Source: Pontibacter pamirensis (lineage in GTDB: Bacteria > Bacteroidota > Bacteroidia > Cytophagales > Hymenobacteraceae). Taken from it: DNA of 44,319 nucleotides. A program made the position numbers and the translations under genes. The notes below the pieces were generated by a model, which was given only the letters and a program-made list of their open reading frames with translations, searched no databases and was not told where the DNA came from. Positions 9,321 to 17,633 of the stretch are shown one piece after another. Numbering within the stretch: the stretch's first letter is position 1; each line of letters opens with the position of its first letter. The stretch is from positions 1 to 44,319 of the forward strand of contig NZ_SSNI01000047.1 in assembly GCF_010015475.1 (NCBI RefSeq), written 5' to 3'.

Positions 9321-9365
9321 GATGATGTAAGGTGTTTGTAGTTAATTAACACTCGCTCATTAGAG

Positions 9366-11831
9366 ATGAAACAAAAAATCCTCCTCTTTACCGTCGCGTG
9401 GATGCTAATGGCATACACTGCCTTTTCTATCGACCTGCAGGTGCTGCAGCAGAAAGTAAATACGGCCAAAACAACGAAGGAAAAAATATACGCCTTGGAT
9501 GCTCTCGCAACCTATTACACGTGGACCGATGGCGGTCATGCTACTGCAAGAGCCTATGGCCGGAAAATGATTAGATTGGCAGAGAATAGCAAGCAGAAAG
9601 AGTTGGAGGCGCTGGCCTATGTTCTCAACGGCAACCGCATGGTAGAAGGTATGTTTTCCACTGAGAGAGAAAAGGAATTAAGAGGGTACTACTCCAAGGC
9701 TATTCGCATTGCAAAAGAAAACGATTTGCCTTTTTATGAGGCCTGCGCCAACATAGGTTTGTCGCGGATACCCTTTCACACCGTGGTGATGGATGCTGAT
9801 GAGGCAATGGAATGGGGAAAGGAGGCTCTTTCAGTTTCTACTGCTATTGGCCATGATTCCCTTCGAACCATGGCCTTGATAGCAGCAGCCAACGGCAATA
9901 CGCTTAAGAAAGACAACCTTGCTGCATTTCATCTCTTTACCCAAGCCGTAGAACTAGCGGAAAAACTACAGGACCCCTACCTGCTTGCCTACAGTTACCG
10001 CATTTTTGCACGATTTTATGACACATTGGGTGACCCAGACAAAGCACTGGCTTATTTCTCAAGCGCAATAGAAAGCCTGAGCAAGATGAAACACCTTGAC
10101 TACCGCCATTTACCCTGGCTGTACATGACCCAGTGGAATATGACCTGGGCCTATCTGGGGAAAGGTGACATGAAGAACTCCTTTGCCTCTGCCTATAAAG
10201 TCAAAGACATAGCGAGAGCGTACAATTTACCTACCTCTTATCAGCATGCGCCTCTCAGCCAGCTCCTTAGTTTAAATGTTGCCTTCGGTAAGCTAAAGGA
10301 AGCACAAGCGCTTCTGGATGCCAACCCACACCTCTTCTCTTTCTTTTTAAGCCATGATTATGAGCATACCTTTTATAGTATAAAAGCCGATCTTTTTAAT
10401 AAAGCAGGTCAGGTTGATTCTGCAGATAAGTACTACCGATTATCTATCGCCACTGTCGGGAAATCTGTCCCCTTCTGGACTCCAGGAAAGCATTTGTGGT
10501 ACGGTTATTTTCTATTGCAAGAACAAAGATTACCGGAGGCCATTGCCCAACTCGAAACAGCCAAGTCAAAAAGCATGGAGTTCCATAACCTACATGATCT
10601 TGTGACATCTTACAAAGCATTGGACTCCGCTTACTTAAGTTCCGGAAATATCTGGAAAGCATACCAGCACAAAAAGCTGTACCACCGCCTCAACGACAGC
10701 CTGCAACAACTCAGCAAGGATAAAGAAGTGGCACTGCTAGAGGTGCAAAATGAGCAAAAGAAGCTGGATCAGGCACAACTGGAGAGACAGGCTCAAAGGG
10801 AGTACCGTTACCGCATCCGAACATACAGCCTTCTATCGGGGCTGGGGGTACTGCTGTTGATTTCAGGCATTTTGTACCGAAACAACCGCCAGAAGAAGAG
10901 AACAAACACACTGCTGAAGCAGCAAAAGGAAAAGACTGAGCAGGCCCTGTATGAGCTCAAAGTCACACAGGCCCAACTGGTGCAAAAAGAAAAAATGGCC
11001 TCTTTGGGAGAACTCACTGCCGGTATTGCCCATGAAATCCAGAACCCCCTCAACTTCGTCAATAACTTTTCTGATGTCAACACAGAATTGGTTATTGAGT
11101 TGAAAGAAGCGTTGTCTAAAGGTAATAAAGTGGAGGCTATTTCTATTGCTGGTTATATTCAGGATAATGAGCAGAAGATAAACTTACATGGCAAACGTGC
11201 AGATGCTATTGTGAAAGGCATGCTGCAGCATGCCAGAACTTCTACAGGAGAAAAGCAACTGACAAATATAAATGCCTTAGCTGAGGAATACCTGCGACTG
11301 GCATACCACGGCATAAAAGCCCAAGACAAAGATTTTACCTGCACCCTCATAACTACCTATGACCAGAACCTGGAGAAGGTGGAGGTTGTGCCGCAGGAGC
11401 TGGGACGGGTGCTGCTAAACCTCTTTAACAACGCCTTCTACGCGGTGCAGCAGAAACAAAAGCAGAGGCAGGTGCAAGTCAGATTTGATGAAGTAGTCTA
11501 TAAACCAATTGTGAACGTAAGCACCAGTCAGCAGGAAGATCGGGTGGAAATACGGGTGTGTGATAATGGAACAGGTATGCCGAAGAGCGTGGAGAGCAAG
11601 GTGTTTCATCCTTTCTTCACAACAAAACCTTCAGGGCAAGGCACGGGATTAGGTCTCTCCCTCTCTTATGATATCATCACGAAAGGGCACGGCGGAGAAA
11701 TGATGGTAACTTCTGATGAAGGGAAATGGACGGAGTTTGTCGTATCGCTTCCGCATGTGCCTGTAGCAGAGGAACAGTTCGCTGCTTCTACTGCTGCTCC
11801 CCCAACTGCAGATACTTATCCACAGCCATAA
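9366..11831 (+). CDS. Periplasmic TPR sensor histidine kinase (kinase 1)
   Basis: 821 residues. A signal peptide at about 1-21 is followed by a helical, TPR-like sensor region (about 30-450) with repeated A/Y/G patterns such as AYGRKMIRLAENSKQKELEALAY. A coiled coil and one membrane helix (LLSGLGVLLLISGILY, about 485-505) lead to a second coiled coil. The phospho-acceptor region GELTAGIAHEIQNPLNFV has His556. The HATPase domain shows the N-box (LLNLFNNAFYAV), G1 (DNGTG) and G2 (GQGTGLGLSLSYDI). It should autophosphorylate and pass the phosphate to a response regulator not encoded nearby. The last residues (PPTADTYPQP) are encoded inside dispersed repeat copy C. Its kinase module is near-identical to the kinases at 14.7 and 17.6 kb, but the sensor differs. 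Confidence 0.92.
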   Translation: MKQKILLFTVAWMLMAYTAFSIDLQVLQQKVNTAKTTKEKIYALDALATYYTWTDGGHATARAYGRKMIRLAENSKQKELEALAYVLNGNRMVEGMFSTEREKELRGYYSKAIRIAKENDLPFYEACANIGLSRIPFHTVVMDADEAMEWGKEALSVSTAIGHDSLRTMALIAAANGNTLKKDNLAAFHLFTQAVELAEKLQDPYLLAYSYRIFARFYDTLGDPDKALAYFSSAIESLSKMKHLDYRHLPWLYMTQWNMTWAYLGKGDMKNSFASAYKVKDIARAYNLPTSYQHAPLSQLLSLNVAFGKLKEAQALLDANPHLFSFFLSHDYEHTFYSIKADLFNKAGQVDSADKYYRLSIATVGKSVPFWTPGKHLWYGYFLLQEQRLPEAIAQLETAKSKSMEFHNLHDLVTSYKALDSAYLSSGNIWKAYQHKKLYHRLNDSLQQLSKDKEVALLEVQNEQKKLDQAQLERQAQREYRYRIRTYSLLSGLGVLLLISGILYRNNRQKKRTNTLLKQQKEKTEQALYELKVTQAQLVQKEKMASLGELTAGIAHEIQNPLNFVNNFSDVNTELVIELKEALSKGNKVEAISIAGYIQDNEQKINLHGKRADAIVKGMLQHARTSTGEKQLTNINALAEEYLRLAYHGIKAQDKDFTCTLITTYDQNLEKVEVVPQELGRVLLNLFNNAFYAVQQKQKQRQVQVRFDEVVYKPIVNVSTSQQEDRVEIRVCDNGTGMPKSVESKVFHPFFTTKPSGQGTGLGLSLSYDIITKGHGGEMMVTSDEGKWTEFVVSLPHVPVAEEQFAASTAAPPTADTYPQP

Positions 11832-11940
11832 AATCTTTGTGGACATGGTTCGATAATTCACTCCTTCGGTCTACACAAAAGCCCTCCAGTTAACGCTGGA
11901 GGGCTTTTTTCATTTGCTTCGGACACTATTCGGACACTAA
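11797..11940 (+). repeat. Dispersed repeat, copy C, overlapping the 3' end of kinase 1
   Basis: It begins inside the kinase reading frame (CCCCCAACTGCAGATACTT), includes the stop codon at 11829-11831, AAAATCTTTGTGGACATGG, the hairpin, and the tandem TTCGGACACTA at 11918-11940. The sequence continues to match copy D for about another 300 bases (separate entry). Confidence 0.85.
11877..11910. terminator. Terminator of kinase 1 (repeat copy C)
   Basis: Arms AAAAGCCCTCCAG at 11877-11889 and CTGGAGGGCTTTT at 11896-11908 plus a T-run. 46 bases after the kinase stop. Confidence 0.85.
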
Positions 11941-12330
11941 AACCGCCACCTGTCAATTTAACACCTCTCGATTAAGCCAAATATTACTTCTTTGGAGGCT
12001 AAAGCTTCTGTTGCTTACCTTGTTCTCTTTGGTGCCCTCCCCTATTATTTGCTTTTAGGTAAATCTACCTAATTATCCTTTGACACACTGTTCATTATAT
12101 CATAAAAGGTCTCAGCTACTCATCTCTTAAAACAAATCATCAGTTTGATTTGTGAGACGGCAAAATGAGACGCCACACAGGCTGCAGGGACAGGTACCGC
12201 TGCAGGTTCCACAATCCAAATATTCCCAAGTTTTAAGGGACAACGGGAAAGAAACGAAGCTCCTGCCGTAACCCGCAAAAAGCTTAGAAGTCGCGTTGAT
12301 TTCCGTTGAGGATGACCACACCCGCTCATA
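11941..12330 (+). repeat. Long non-coding duplication behind kinase 1 (pair of 17062-17380)
   Basis: It shares with the region behind kinase 2 ordered blocks such as AAACCGCCACCT, CAATTTAACAC, AAGCTTCTGTTG, TGCCCTCCCCTA, GACGGCAAAATGAGACGCC and ACCGCTGCAGGTT. Gaps and substitutions between blocks break any common reading frame, so it is not a conserved gene. The minus-strand frames at 12120-12443 have no counterpart in the second copy. Confidence 0.7.
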
Positions 12331-12601
12331 TCATAATTCAGCCGTTTTCCAGGACAAGACAGAAACGAACACTCAACGTGTGAACTGCAAAGAGCCAAAA
12401 AGCCACGATGAGAACCCTGCTTCAGCAAGCAGGACATAAACACATATTACCTGTGGCTTATTGTCGCTTAATCGGAGGCTTGCCCGAAGGCTCCTGCATG
12501 GAAGCTACGCCTCCTTGCGGCAAGCTAAAACGGTGCGTGTGACGTATACACAATAGAGGCAAGCAGCAAGCAAACCTATTCACTGTCAAAAAGATACAGC
12601 T

Positions 12602-12979
12602 ATGAAAATCAACAAAGAGGACCTGCCCATCGCCATGGAGGCTCCCGGCACCGTGATGCGCAACGCAGCCGGATTCGGGGGCATGGCCGTTGCTTTCAAC
12701 CAAGCTCCCAAGGGAACGGACCTGAGGCCCTTGCTTCAGGGGTTAAGCAATGACAGCTGCCACTGCCCGCACTGGGGCTATATCCTGCAGGGGGCCATCC
12801 GCATCCTCTATGACGACAAATCAGAGGAGGTCGCCCGCGAAGGTGACTTGTTTTACTGGCCGGCCGGGCACACCGCCGTCGTGGAAGAGGATTTGAAACT
12901 GGTGGAGTTCAGCCCGGAGCGGGAGTTCAGAGAGGTGATGGAGCATATCGGCAGGAAAATGGACGACGCGGGTAAATGA
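12602..12979 (+). CDS. Small cupin-domain protein
   Basis: 125 residues forming a single cupin. Motif 1 lies around residues 57-72 (SCHCPHWGYILQGAIRI, with Cys and His ligands) and motif 2 around 83-96 (EGDLFYWPAGHTAVVEE). This corresponds to a metal-binding double-stranded beta-helix. Small stand-alone cupins include isomerases, dioxygenases and sensors, and which applies here cannot be told. The protein is soluble. Its codons are visibly more G/C-rich than those of the neighbouring genes, which may indicate a separate origin. No obvious operon partner. Confidence 0.8.
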   Translation: MKINKEDLPIAMEAPGTVMRNAAGFGGMAVAFNQAPKGTDLRPLLQGLSNDSCHCPHWGYILQGAIRILYDDKSEEVAREGDLFYWPAGHTAVVEEDLKLVEFSPEREFREVMEHIGRKMDDAGK

Positions 12980-13108
12980 CCCCGCACGGGTCTGGCGGGA
13001 GCCAAGGGCTGGTCAGGTGACCTGGTTGCCGCACAGAAAGAATAATTCCAGATACCAAAGCATAGCTGCTATGCTTCGGCTACGCCTTGCCCGCTATACG
13101 TACTAATC

Positions 13109-14275
13109 CGTTGCGGGACATGCCAGGGTTGATTTCTTTATAACCTTAAATACATGGTCAATGAAAAAACTCTTCTTTCTACTAGCCTTTATTTCAGGCA
13201 TCTGTCTCGGGCAAGCACAAGAACTCAAAGGAAAAGTGATTGTGGAGCGAATCAACTCCCTTGCCTTACAAAATACCGGAGGGGAAAACCCAGTGAGAAG
13301 GGTAACGATTTATCTGCCGCCTAACTACGACCAAACAACCAACCGGTATCCTGTCATTTACTATTTGCACGGCTTCACCTGGAACGATAGTCTTCAAATT
13401 GCCGAAGTTCATTTCGACCAATTATTAGACAAAGCCATAAGGGATGGAAAAATAAGACCAGTAATTGTCGTGATGCCGGATCAGTATACCCTATACCGAG
13501 GGAGTTTCTATACCAACTCCCCCTTAACCGGATACTGGGCCGATTTTACCGCTAAAGATTTGGTCAACTACATAGACGGGCACTATCGAACTATTCCTGA
13601 TAAAGAGAGCCGTGGCATTACAGGTCATTCTATGGGTGGTTATGGTGCCATCAAATTAGGAATGCTTTTTCCTGAAGTATTTACAAGCGTTTATGCATTG
13701 AGCCCTGGCGCCTTAGCTCTGTTTGAAGAATTCGGAGCAAATGGCACGGCCTTCAGGCGGGCGCAAAGCATCAAGTCCAAAGAAGAATTGATAACAGGAT
13801 ACAATGAGATATTAGCCAACGCTGTTGTGGCAATGGGACAGGCCTATACTCCCAACGCCTCTAAACCGCCATTCTATTGCGACTTCCCCTTTACCTACAA
13901 GGGAGACAGTTTGATAGTAAACGAGGAAGTTTTGGAAGTATGGAACAATAATTCGCCTTTGTATATGGTGGACCAGTATGCCCATAACATCCGAAAATTG
14001 AAAGCACTGAAACTCGACTGGGGACGAAACGAAGAATTTGCTTTCATTCCATTGACCTGCAAGATGTTCAGTGAAAAGCTGGAGAGTTTAGGCATTAATC
14101 ATTATGCGGAAGAATACATTGGTACACACGGCAACAAGCTCTGGACAGAAGATGGAAGAGCATTGAACGACATGTTGCCCTTCTTTGATACGTATTTGAG
14201 ATTTGAGGAAATGAAATCTAAAACGACACGGAGTTCAAAAAAATCGAAAAAGAAATAAGCAGCACGTCCCGCAAC
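13109..14275. repeat. Short inverted repeats flanking the esterase gene
   Basis: GTTGCGGGACATG at 13110-13122 and CACGTCCCGCAAC at 14263-14275 are inverted with 12 of 13 matches and bracket the esterase gene closely. This could mark a former mobile cassette, or be chance or a common intergenic motif of this genome. Confidence 0.35.
13161..14258 (+). CDS. Secreted alpha/beta-hydrolase, putative esterase (esterase D type)
   Basis: 365 residues. The signal peptide is about 1-20 (MKKLFFLLAFISGICLGQAQ). The chain has the pattern of the putative-esterase family (PF00756 type): RRVTIYLPPNYD, PVIYYLHGF (oxyanion region), IVVMPDQ, and the nucleophile elbow GHSMGG with Ser157. The catalytic His is likely in EEYIGTHGNKLW near 315-325. 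A K/R-rich tail (residues 352-365) follows. The enzyme would hydrolyse a carboxylic ester, possibly on a carbohydrate or siderophore, in the periplasm or outside. It is monocistronic and flanked by short inverted repeats. Confidence 0.88.
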   Translation: MKKLFFLLAFISGICLGQAQELKGKVIVERINSLALQNTGGENPVRRVTIYLPPNYDQTTNRYPVIYYLHGFTWNDSLQIAEVHFDQLLDKAIRDGKIRPVIVVMPDQYTLYRGSFYTNSPLTGYWADFTAKDLVNYIDGHYRTIPDKESRGITGHSMGGYGAIKLGMLFPEVFTSVYALSPGALALFEEFGANGTAFRRAQSIKSKEELITGYNEILANAVVAMGQAYTPNASKPPFYCDFPFTYKGDSLIVNEEVLEVWNNNSPLYMVDQYAHNIRKLKALKLDWGRNEEFAFIPLTCKMFSEKLESLGINHYAEEYIGTHGNKLWTEDGRALNDMLPFFDTYLRFEEMKSKTTRSSKKSKKK

Positions 14276-14699
14276 AGCGGCAGGCCAAAATAGGGGCTGA
14301 TGAACAGTTTTAAGCACCAGGTTTTTATTTAGCAACAGAACACATACCAGGCTGAGGTGCCTCCATGCCCGTACTTCGGCAAGCGGCAGACGTTAGCTAT
14401 ACTCCAGACAGCTAGCGATGTGTCTGAAATGAATCATTTTAAATTGAACCTGCATCAAAAAGAGGCTTAGGCATAGTGCAGGTAACACGGACTGTAATAC
14501 TGGAATTAAGTGACTAGTTACAAATTACATTAGATATTTTTAGTACCTTTTATAATAGATTTAGACTCTCAGCTGGCGACAACTATTGCCCAAAGGGTGA
14601 TGCCGCAGAACTGCAGGTTATGTATCGTGAACCTTAGAATCTTCACCTACAACCTTCCTCCTCCAGCCCGTCCCCCTAAAGTAGCTTCATCGCTGTATC
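14259..14699. other. Intergenic region before kinase 2
   Basis: 440 bases with no gene. The left end carries the inverted repeat that brackets the esterase. The rest is A/T-rich toward 14500-14580 and probably holds the kinase 2 promoter, but no convincing box was found. Confidence 0.4.
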
Positions 14700-16952
14700 A
14701 TGAAGTCAAGCCTTCTGCTTCTCTGTTCTCTCTTCCTTGCCTTTGTGCAGGTACAGGCGCAGCCCATGGCTGACTCCGTCGTGTACCTCCATACCCTGCC
14801 TGCTGATGGTGTTGTGCTGGACAAAGGCTGGAAATATCTTTCCGGTGATAACCCCGCCTATGCAAATCCAGATTATAATGACGAAGCCTGGAAAACCATC
14901 AATCCTACGTTAGATATCTATGACTGTCAACAGATTCCAAAATCTGGAATTGTCTGGTTTCGGTTACGCCTTATAATAAATACTTCACTGGAAAGACAGT
15001 TGGCGTTAATAATTCAGCAATCCGGTGCCTCAGAGATTTATTTGGATGGGCAATTGATTCATCGCTTTGGAGTTGTAAGTTCAAATCCGGCAAATGTAAA
15101 AGCCTATGATCCATTGTGGAAACCAGTATCTTTTCCTATAAAGAAAGATACCATACAGGTTTTGGCAGTTCGGTTCGCTACCCAACCCAATATCCGGTAT
15201 ACTACTATCTTTGCAACGACTAACCACGCTTTATGGATGCAAATAAAAGACGTTGAATCGGCGGTCAGTTTCTATCATCAACAAGCTTCACTTTTCAAGT
15301 GGCTTCATATTATTATAATTGGTGTTTGTTTTTTGTTTTGCGTACTCCACTTTGCCTTTTACCTCTTCTATCCTTCCCAAAAAGCCAACTTCTACTTTGC
15401 TGTTTTTGCTCTCTTTTTGGTTACGGCAATCGTTCTACAACATATATTTTATTTAGAGGCACACGAGGTAAAATATAAGTTTTTCCTAGGTAATTTTTCA
15501 TTTGTCTTTTTCCTGGTCGGTAACCTGTTTTTACTCACCGCTATTCATTACCTGCTTGAACAAAAAAAAGATATATTCTATTGGGGCCTGGTTTTCTATG
15601 TAATTATCAGCTTTTTTTTGAACTCGGGGTCCTATCGGTGGGGCTGGCTGGCTGGCGGCGTTCTGGCGCAGAATCTGATAAATTTTAATATACTTCGCAT
15701 CTCTCTTCTGGCTTTGCGAAGAAAGAAAAGAGGGTCTTTGATTATTGTTGCGGGCGCTATCCTTTATTCTATAGGCTTTTTGATGTTTATAGCACAAGGT
15801 AAACTTGTTAATGTTGACTTTTTTCTAACTATATCGACTTTACCTACCGTCCTTTTTAATATAAACCAGTTGAGCATTCCAATGGCAGCTTCAATTTATC
15901 TAGGTCTTGAATTTGCTTTTGTCAATGATTTCCTACAGCAAAAACTTAAAGAAGTAAAGGACCTCTCCGAAAAGAGCCTTACTCAGGAACGCGAAAAACA
16001 GCAATTACTGGCCAGCCAAAACGAAACTTTGGAGCAACAGGTAACCGAGCGTACAGCAGAACTCAAGCTGTCGCTTGATGAGCTGAAATCCACGCAGGAA
16101 CAACTAATCCAACGGGAGAAAATGGCCTCCCTTGGGGAGCTCACCGCCGGCATCGCCCACGAGATCCAGAACCCTTTGAACTTCGTCAACAACTTCTCGG
16201 AACTGAACCAGGAGCTGTTCCAAGAAGTGCAGGAGGAGGTGAGGCAGCTGAGCGTATCCCCAACAGAGAAGGCGAATCTGCAGGAGCTGATCTCAAATCT
16301 GTCACAGAACCAAAGGAAGGTCCATCTCCACGGGCAAAGGGCCGATGCTATCGTCAAAGGGATGCTGGAGCACTCCCGCGCCAGTACGGGGGAGAAGCGG
16401 CTGACTGACCTCAATGCCTTGGTTGAAGAGTACCTGCGCCTGGCATATGCTGGAGTGAGAGCAAGTGACAAGGACTTCACCTGCACCCTTGACACTTGCT
16501 ATGACCAAAGCCTTAAAAAGATGGAGGTGGTGCCGCAGGAGCTGGGGCGGGTGCTTTTGAACCTCTTCAACAACGCCTTCTATGCCGTGCGGCAGAAACA
16601 GAAGTGGGGGCTGGTGGGATACGAGCCGAAGGTGGCGGTAAGCACAGCAACCCAAAACGGAAAAGTAGAGATAAGGGTGTGGGACAATGGTACAGGAATT
16701 TCTGAGAGCGTTAAGGGCAAAATCTTTCAGCCCTTTTTCACCACCAAGCCTACAGGACAAGGAACAGGATTAGGTCTCTCCCTCTCCTATGATATTATCA
16801 CGAAGGGTCACGGTGGAGAAATGAGGGTAACATCTAAGGAAGGTGAGTGGACAGAGTTTACCGTTTCGATTCCGTATGTACCTGTAGGTGAGGAACAACA
16901 TGCTGCCTCTATTGCTCCTCTCCCACCTGCAGATACTTTACCACAGCCATAA
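14700..16952 (+). CDS. 7TM-type sensor histidine kinase (kinase 2)
   Basis: 750 residues. A signal peptide (about 1-20) is followed by a periplasmic jelly-roll-like domain (about 30-170; DKGWKYLSGDNPAY, VWFRLRL, SGASEIYLDGQLI) that resembles ligand-binding domains of 7TMR-DISM receptors. About seven membrane helices follow at 195-430. A coiled coil (430-475) joins these to the HisKA region with His487 in GIAHEIQNPLNF and a HATPase domain with LLNLFNNAFYAV, DNGTG and GQGTGLGLSL. It would sense a small molecule, perhaps a carbohydrate, and signal to a response regulator elsewhere. The C-terminal PLPPADTLPQP lies in repeat copy D. Kinase 3 downstream is a close full-length paralog. Confidence 0.92.
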   Translation: MKSSLLLLCSLFLAFVQVQAQPMADSVVYLHTLPADGVVLDKGWKYLSGDNPAYANPDYNDEAWKTINPTLDIYDCQQIPKSGIVWFRLRLIINTSLERQLALIIQQSGASEIYLDGQLIHRFGVVSSNPANVKAYDPLWKPVSFPIKKDTIQVLAVRFATQPNIRYTTIFATTNHALWMQIKDVESAVSFYHQQASLFKWLHIIIIGVCFLFCVLHFAFYLFYPSQKANFYFAVFALFLVTAIVLQHIFYLEAHEVKYKFFLGNFSFVFFLVGNLFLLTAIHYLLEQKKDIFYWGLVFYVIISFFLNSGSYRWGWLAGGVLAQNLINFNILRISLLALRRKKRGSLIIVAGAILYSIGFLMFIAQGKLVNVDFFLTISTLPTVLFNINQLSIPMAASIYLGLEFAFVNDFLQQKLKEVKDLSEKSLTQEREKQQLLASQNETLEQQVTERTAELKLSLDELKSTQEQLIQREKMASLGELTAGIAHEIQNPLNFVNNFSELNQELFQEVQEEVRQLSVSPTEKANLQELISNLSQNQRKVHLHGQRADAIVKGMLEHSRASTGEKRLTDLNALVEEYLRLAYAGVRASDKDFTCTLDTCYDQSLKKMEVVPQELGRVLLNLFNNAFYAVRQKQKWGLVGYEPKVAVSTATQNGKVEIRVWDNGTGISESVKGKIFQPFFTTKPTGQGTGLGLSLSYDIITKGHGGEMRVTSKEGEWTEFTVSIPYVPVGEEQHAASIAPLPPADTLPQP

Positions 16953-17061
16953 AATCTTTGTGGATATGGTTCGATAATTCAATCCTTCGGTCTACACTAA
17001 ACGCCTCCAGAGCCATCTGGAGGCGTTTTTTCATTTGCTTCGGACACTATTCGGACACTAA
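16912..17061 (+). repeat. Dispersed repeat, copy D, overlapping the 3' end of kinase 2
   Basis: It covers the last codons of kinase 2, AAAATCTTTGTGGATATGG, the hairpin and the tandem TTCGGACACTA at 17039-17061. Confidence 0.85.
16999..17030. terminator. Terminator of kinase 2 (repeat copy D)
   Basis: Arms AAACGCCTCCAG at 16999-17010 and CTGGAGGCGTTT at 17017-17028 plus a T-run; 47 bases past the stop codon. The outer stem pair differs from copies B and E in both arms. Confidence 0.85.
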
Positions 17062-17380
17062 AACCGCCACCTATCAATTTAACACATCTCGATTAGACAA
17101 ATAATTACTTTTTTGGAGGAGGTTAAGCTTCTGTTGTTTGCCTAATTCCTTTTATTGCCCTCCCCTACTATTTGCCCTTAGGTGAACCTATCAGTTAGCC
17201 TATGAACACACTGTTCATGATATCATGAATGGTCTCACCAAATCATCTCTTAAAATAATTTACAAGTTTGATTTTTGAGACGGCAAAATGAGACGCCATA
17301 CAGGCTGCAGGGGCAAATACCGCTGCAGGTTTTACGATGTCAAAATCCCCACATTTTCTGGGAAACAAAGTAAAAGCTCT
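17062..17380 (+). repeat. Long non-coding duplication behind kinase 2 (pair of 11941-12330)
   Basis: Same ordered blocks as behind kinase 1. The remaining 250 bases up to the kinase 3 start show no match to the kinase 1 side and no gene. Confidence 0.7.
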
Positions 17381-17633
17381 ATACCAATCACCGCTTTGCA
17401 GCAACTAGAGCTAAAATCATATTATTTGTGTTTACTAACCAACTAGTTTGTCATCTCCTGTATTAACATACAAAACAGAAGATGTTTGTACAAGTAACAG
17501 CAAGTCAAATTATTACTTTATATTATCCAAATAAACCACGTATAAAGATATTATCGAAGCAAGGGAGAGGAGGTCACTGGTTGTTATTTACCACTTACCA
17601 CAATTGTGCTTGCTGGATAAAGAAGGCAGCGCT

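Larger units (their letters stand above)
8073..9365. other. Long divergent intergenic region between MFS and first kinase
   Basis: About 1.3 kb. It contains dispersed repeat copy B (8563-8714) with an extension to about 9000 that resembles bases 512-740, and a candidate 48-codon gene at 9174-9320 (separate entries). The minus-strand 67-codon frame at 8341-8544 has no protein character I recognise. The MFS promoter and the kinase promoter must lie here but I see no clear boxes. Confidence 0.4.

Noticed and set aside
12120..12443. 107-codon minus-strand frame behind kinase 1
   Set aside because: It lies in the non-coding duplication, and the other copy has no matching open frame.
15983..16760. 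Long antisense open frames in the kinase 2 kinase domain
   Set aside because: They are shadows of the conserved kinase frame; similar frames occur opposite kinases 1 and 3, and the predicted proteins are Cys/Ser-rich and not protein-like.
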